Source: Primulina eburnea (Eukaryota; Streptophyta; Magnoliopsida; Lamiales; Gesneriaceae). Taken from it: DNA of 64,000 nt. How positions within the stretch are numbered: the first letter of the stretch is position 1; each line of letters begins with the position of its first letter. The stretch lies in the NCBI RefSeq assembly GCF_022965805.1, contig NC_133104.1, forward strand, positions 40,158,682-40,222,681, given 5' to 3'. Made by a program: the position numbers and the translations under genes. The notes under the pieces were generated by a model. It was given only the letters and a program-made list of their open reading frames with translations. It was not told where the DNA came from and did no database searches. Shown in pieces: positions 61,003 to 64,000 of the stretch.

Positions 61003-63709
61003 TTAGAGGGACAATGTAGGTTTTATCCTTTCCAGCAACTTCTCAACTTCAATGAATCCACCAATCGGTCCTAAGGGCGAGTATTTTATCCTTTTCCATC
61101 TGTTTTTGAATTTTAACATCAAATAGAGTATTTAAAACTTGCCAGGATTAGGATGGATGAAACTTATAAAAGAAGATATATGACCAAAATACTTGTTTTG
61201 TAATGTTATAGCGGATCAAACATCTCACCTGGGTGCAAATGGAAGTGCAAAGCAATGGAGATGCAGATGATTTACGCTATTAAATGGAGGCTGGTGAAAT
61301 CCAAATCTGAGAGGAAATTCATCAAACAAATGTGAATTTTTCGCAATCTTTTTTAAAACAAATACCTGCAAACCATATTGAGGATCTCATCTGATAGGAA
61401 TCATTGACACAAAGGATAATATTGCCATGACATGATAGTTTTGAAGCACAACAAGCAAGGATTATGGCTAAGAAAGCTATTACAAAGGCTTGGGGGCATC
61501 GGAACCTTCTTGAATGCTTTAATATTTCCTTGAAGGCAAAGAAATATTTCATAGTAGTTGAGAAGGAGAAATGACTTGAAGTTTCTAGGTTCATACAGAA
61601 TGGCCTAGAAGGTGGCAGACAAAACTTGAACATTTTATGTTCGTATGAAATGATCTAGAACGTTGTGGAAAGGACCAAGTCTAAAGCTTCTGGGGAAATA
61701 TAGCAAAATGTGGAGACCGAAGATTTAGACTAGTCCAAGACTCTTATATTATTGAGAAAACAAGTGTAGTGATTTCTAGCAATAGAAGCCTATGTTATTC
61801 AATTGATCTTAGTCATCCATTCTTGGAGACAACTTCCATACACAGAGGCACGAGTTCATTTGTAAATCACATTCAAGAATTTAACAACTCATTCTTTATT
61901 TAACAAAATTATGATATTTTGTCTCTGTTTTGACAAATACTTCTACAACATTTTTATAAAAAAGATATTTTATTAAATTTTTATAAAATGTTTTAAAAGT
62001 TTTTTAAGAATAAATATTTGTTTGGACAACTATTATATAAAAACGTTTTTCCCAGTTAAAAAAGTGTTTGGACAACTATTTCAAAAAAACAATTTTAAAG
62101 ATAAAATAATTAAGAACGTGTTTGGACAACCATTCTATATAAAAATTTTAATTATAATTTTCTTTCTTCTCATTTGTTTTCTTGTTTACGATTAAGAGGT
62201 TTTCTTATTTTTCTTCACCTCATCTCATATGTTTGTGTTTGATTTTATTTCTTTTTCTTTTTCTTTTTCTCATTTAATGCATATGCAATTTAAAACAAAC
62301 AAGTTATCATTTAAAATGTTGAAAGCAAAAAGACATAATTTATAGTAAAAATATTTAACGACTCGATCTCGATGCATTCCACATTTGAGTTGGTACACTC
62401 AGTAATTCAAGTAAGAGAAATGACACTGAGCAAGAATCTAAATCCGAGTTGTTTCATTAATTCATTCTATGTGCACAACTTCAGAAGGATCCAAGACAGT
62501 TATAATTAGACCACATAATTAATTTAGGGTAGGACTAACACAAATCGGCTCAACTAATGGGCAGGCCGAGTAATTTCATTTCTTTTCGCCTTCTTCACCC
62601 CTACACCATGCACCTTCCCCACGCCCAATCTCTCACAGGAGTCAATCTGAAACTAGACCGTAAAATTACATGCACTAGCACCAAATGTTAAAAATTATAC
62701 GAACAAAAGTTTCTCACACAATCATTTCCTTAAACAGTTACCTAATCATCCTTCAGTATCAAACATGTCACTCATGACCACTGAAACTAAACATAAATGC
62801 CATATGACTAATCCTAACGGGAACCTGTCTATTAGGGTTTGGGTGGCGGCAACAAAGGCAGGCTGAGATGAAAAGGAGGGAGATAAAAAAGTTAGCATTT
62901 TTAGCATGGGAAGGGAGATTTGAGCAAAAAAAATTGAAAAGGAATTACTCTTTTACAATTTGACCCGATTGTTTACCAGCGTTTTTTATTCTAAAAACAT
63001 CAAAAAATATATTTCAGTTATTTTTAAAATTTAACTTGGAACACAATTTTTTAAAACGAATTTTGCAAAAATTTTGAAAACAACTTGTCCAAACACACAT
63101 TAAATTTTTTTCCTTATAAAACATTAAAAATGTTTTTAATGTCCAATCCAAATGGATCCATTCTCTCTAGAAATTTTCCAAGTTATTTGTGCATACATAT
63201 ATACCTAACCACCCTAAATCACTCTCCAAGATTGTTTTGCTAGTACTCGCAGTGGCGTAGTCAAAGGGCAAAAGTCACACGTGTACTTAAAAGGGTTAAG
63301 CCAGTGACAATATGCTGTATATGGAAAATAACATTTATCCGCCATGATAAGGTAGAGTAGTTCTAAATCCACTATTACAACTTACAGGCACAACTTTAAG
63401 AGATACTAGATAATTAGAATTTCACAATGCAATGGTATTTTACACTTTGTCTTCAAAGAAACATACCTATATTTCTCTGCATAAGGCGCATCTCTTTGCA
63501 ATAGACTTTGTCCCACAGTCAACATGTGACTGACTAACAAAAAGGTATATGTAGAGTTCAGCCACATTAAATAAGAAATTACTCGGATTAGCATAGTGTC
63601 TAAAGAAGAAATGCCAATTATATAGTAGCTACCTAATGAAAAGTCTTCAGATCTTCTTCGAAGGTCTTTGACGGTTGGTATGTGCTCAATTGGAATCACC
63701 AAATAATGC
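61003..63709 (-). CDS. HINT4: HIT-family protein HINT4 (5' exon outside the window)
   Basis: Histidine-triad nucleotide hydrolase of the plant HINT4 group, whose Arabidopsis member has adenylylsulfatase/adenylylsulfate phosphorylase activity. The last four coding exons are visible on the minus strand: 63709-63633 (HYLVIPIEHIPTVKDLRRR), 63533-63467 (VSHMLTVGQSLLQRDAPYAE), 61306-61229 (FGFHQPPFNSVNHLHLHCFA) and 61099-61003 (GPIGGFIEVEKLLERIKP, stop at 61005-61003). Phases are consistent and junctions are GT-AG. The HIT motif HLHLH is present in exon 3 of this set. The residue before it is Asn in NHLHLHC; I recall Asp in many relatives. The first exon, carrying the CIFC zinc site, must lie beyond 64000, as no match was found at 63710-64000. 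The intron at 61307-63466 is 2.2 kb. Confidence 0.88.
61307..63466 (-). other. Large HINT4 intron with repeat debris
   Basis: No gene inside. Segments GTGTTTGGACAAC at about 62030-62130 and CTTGTCCAAACACAC near 63085 are inverted relative to each other and may be ends of a decayed MITE. The minus-strand frame at 61322-61633 runs up to the HINT4 exon but has no recognisable domain. Confidence 0.4.
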
Positions 63710-63865
63710 CTACAAGAAAATAATGTGTTCGCGTAAAAATTATTGACATTAAAAGAAGGAACAAAGTGCACACAAAAATGAAATCAAAACACTATTGTAT
63801 TCCCATTTGCTTCGTTTTCATATTGATCAGAGTTGAAGCAATGCCTCTCTTTCATGGAAAGTATC

Positions 63866-63962
63866 AGTTGAATTTTGATGACTGTGTAAAGTTAATTTTT
63901 CGTATGCTAGTATCAGTTGAATTTTATTAATGACTGTGTAAAGTTAATTTTTCGTATGCTAT
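63866..63962. repeat. Tandem duplication of about 48 bp
   Basis: Two adjacent units start ATCAGTTGAATTTT and end TTAATTTTTCGTATGCTA; the second has a small TATTA insertion. They lie within the HINT4 upstream intron. Confidence 0.85.
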
Positions 63963-64000
63963 AACAAAAATTCAAAAAAACAAAATTTCAAAGAATTCAA

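Overview
This window is nuclear DNA of a flowering plant. The evidence is GT-AG introns in every multi-exon gene, plant-type proteins (an RGF/GLV signal-peptide precursor, a nepenthesin-like aspartic protease, an organellar small heat-shock protein), AT-rich intergenic DNA, and plant transposons of nearly every class. Gene content and repeat style suggest a eudicot, perhaps an asterid of the Lamiales; that placement is inference.

I could rebuild eight host genes, exon by exon where they have introns. In order: L-lactate dehydrogenase (minus, 857-2193, 2 exons); a root meristem growth factor (RGF/GLV/CLEL) precursor (minus, 5231-6289); autophagy protein ATG8 (minus, 12910-15670, 5 coding exons plus a leader intron); a 57-residue STMP1-like mitochondrial micropeptide (plus, 24702-24875); a 469-residue protein with HIT-like, CCHC and further zinc-binding modules (plus, 27209-36971, 15 exons); a mitochondrial 22-23 kDa small heat-shock protein (plus, 42169-42868, 2 exons); an intronless aspartic protease (minus, 50453-51892); and the 3' part of a HINT4-type HIT protein (minus, 61003-63709, last four exons). 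They are unrelated single-copy genes and do not form a cluster.

The rest is mostly a layered record of mobile elements. 7.5-8.7 kb: a solo LTR with a CATGC target duplication. 12.0-12.6 kb: a hAT-like MITE. 16.6-19.2 kb: a 5'-truncated LINE with a 17-bp target duplication, inserted into an older RNase H-like fragment. 19.2-19.5 kb: a GACGG-rich transposon end. 19.9-23.3 kb: a broken Ty3/gypsy element (LTR, primer site, gag, protease). 28.5-32.1 kb: a broken Ty1/copia element inside intron 2 of the zinc-finger gene. 37.6-39.3 kb: a fragment of the small heat-shock gene, a tRNA-derived SINE with a hAT-like MITE nested in it, and a second hAT-like MITE. 42.9-46.6 kb: a Mutator-like element beside the heat-shock gene, carrying a PB1-like ORF and hairpin arrays. 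56.4-56.7 kb: a TRIM-like mini-retrotransposon. At least ten copies of a roughly 180-bp repeat built around GTGAGACGGTCTCAC lie between 41 and 60 kb; two of them form a long inverted repeat.

The points most worth follow-up are the peptide-hormone gene with its unresolved splice phase, the STMP1 micropeptide, the Mutator-like element at the heat-shock gene's 3' end, and the GTGAGAC repeat burst.
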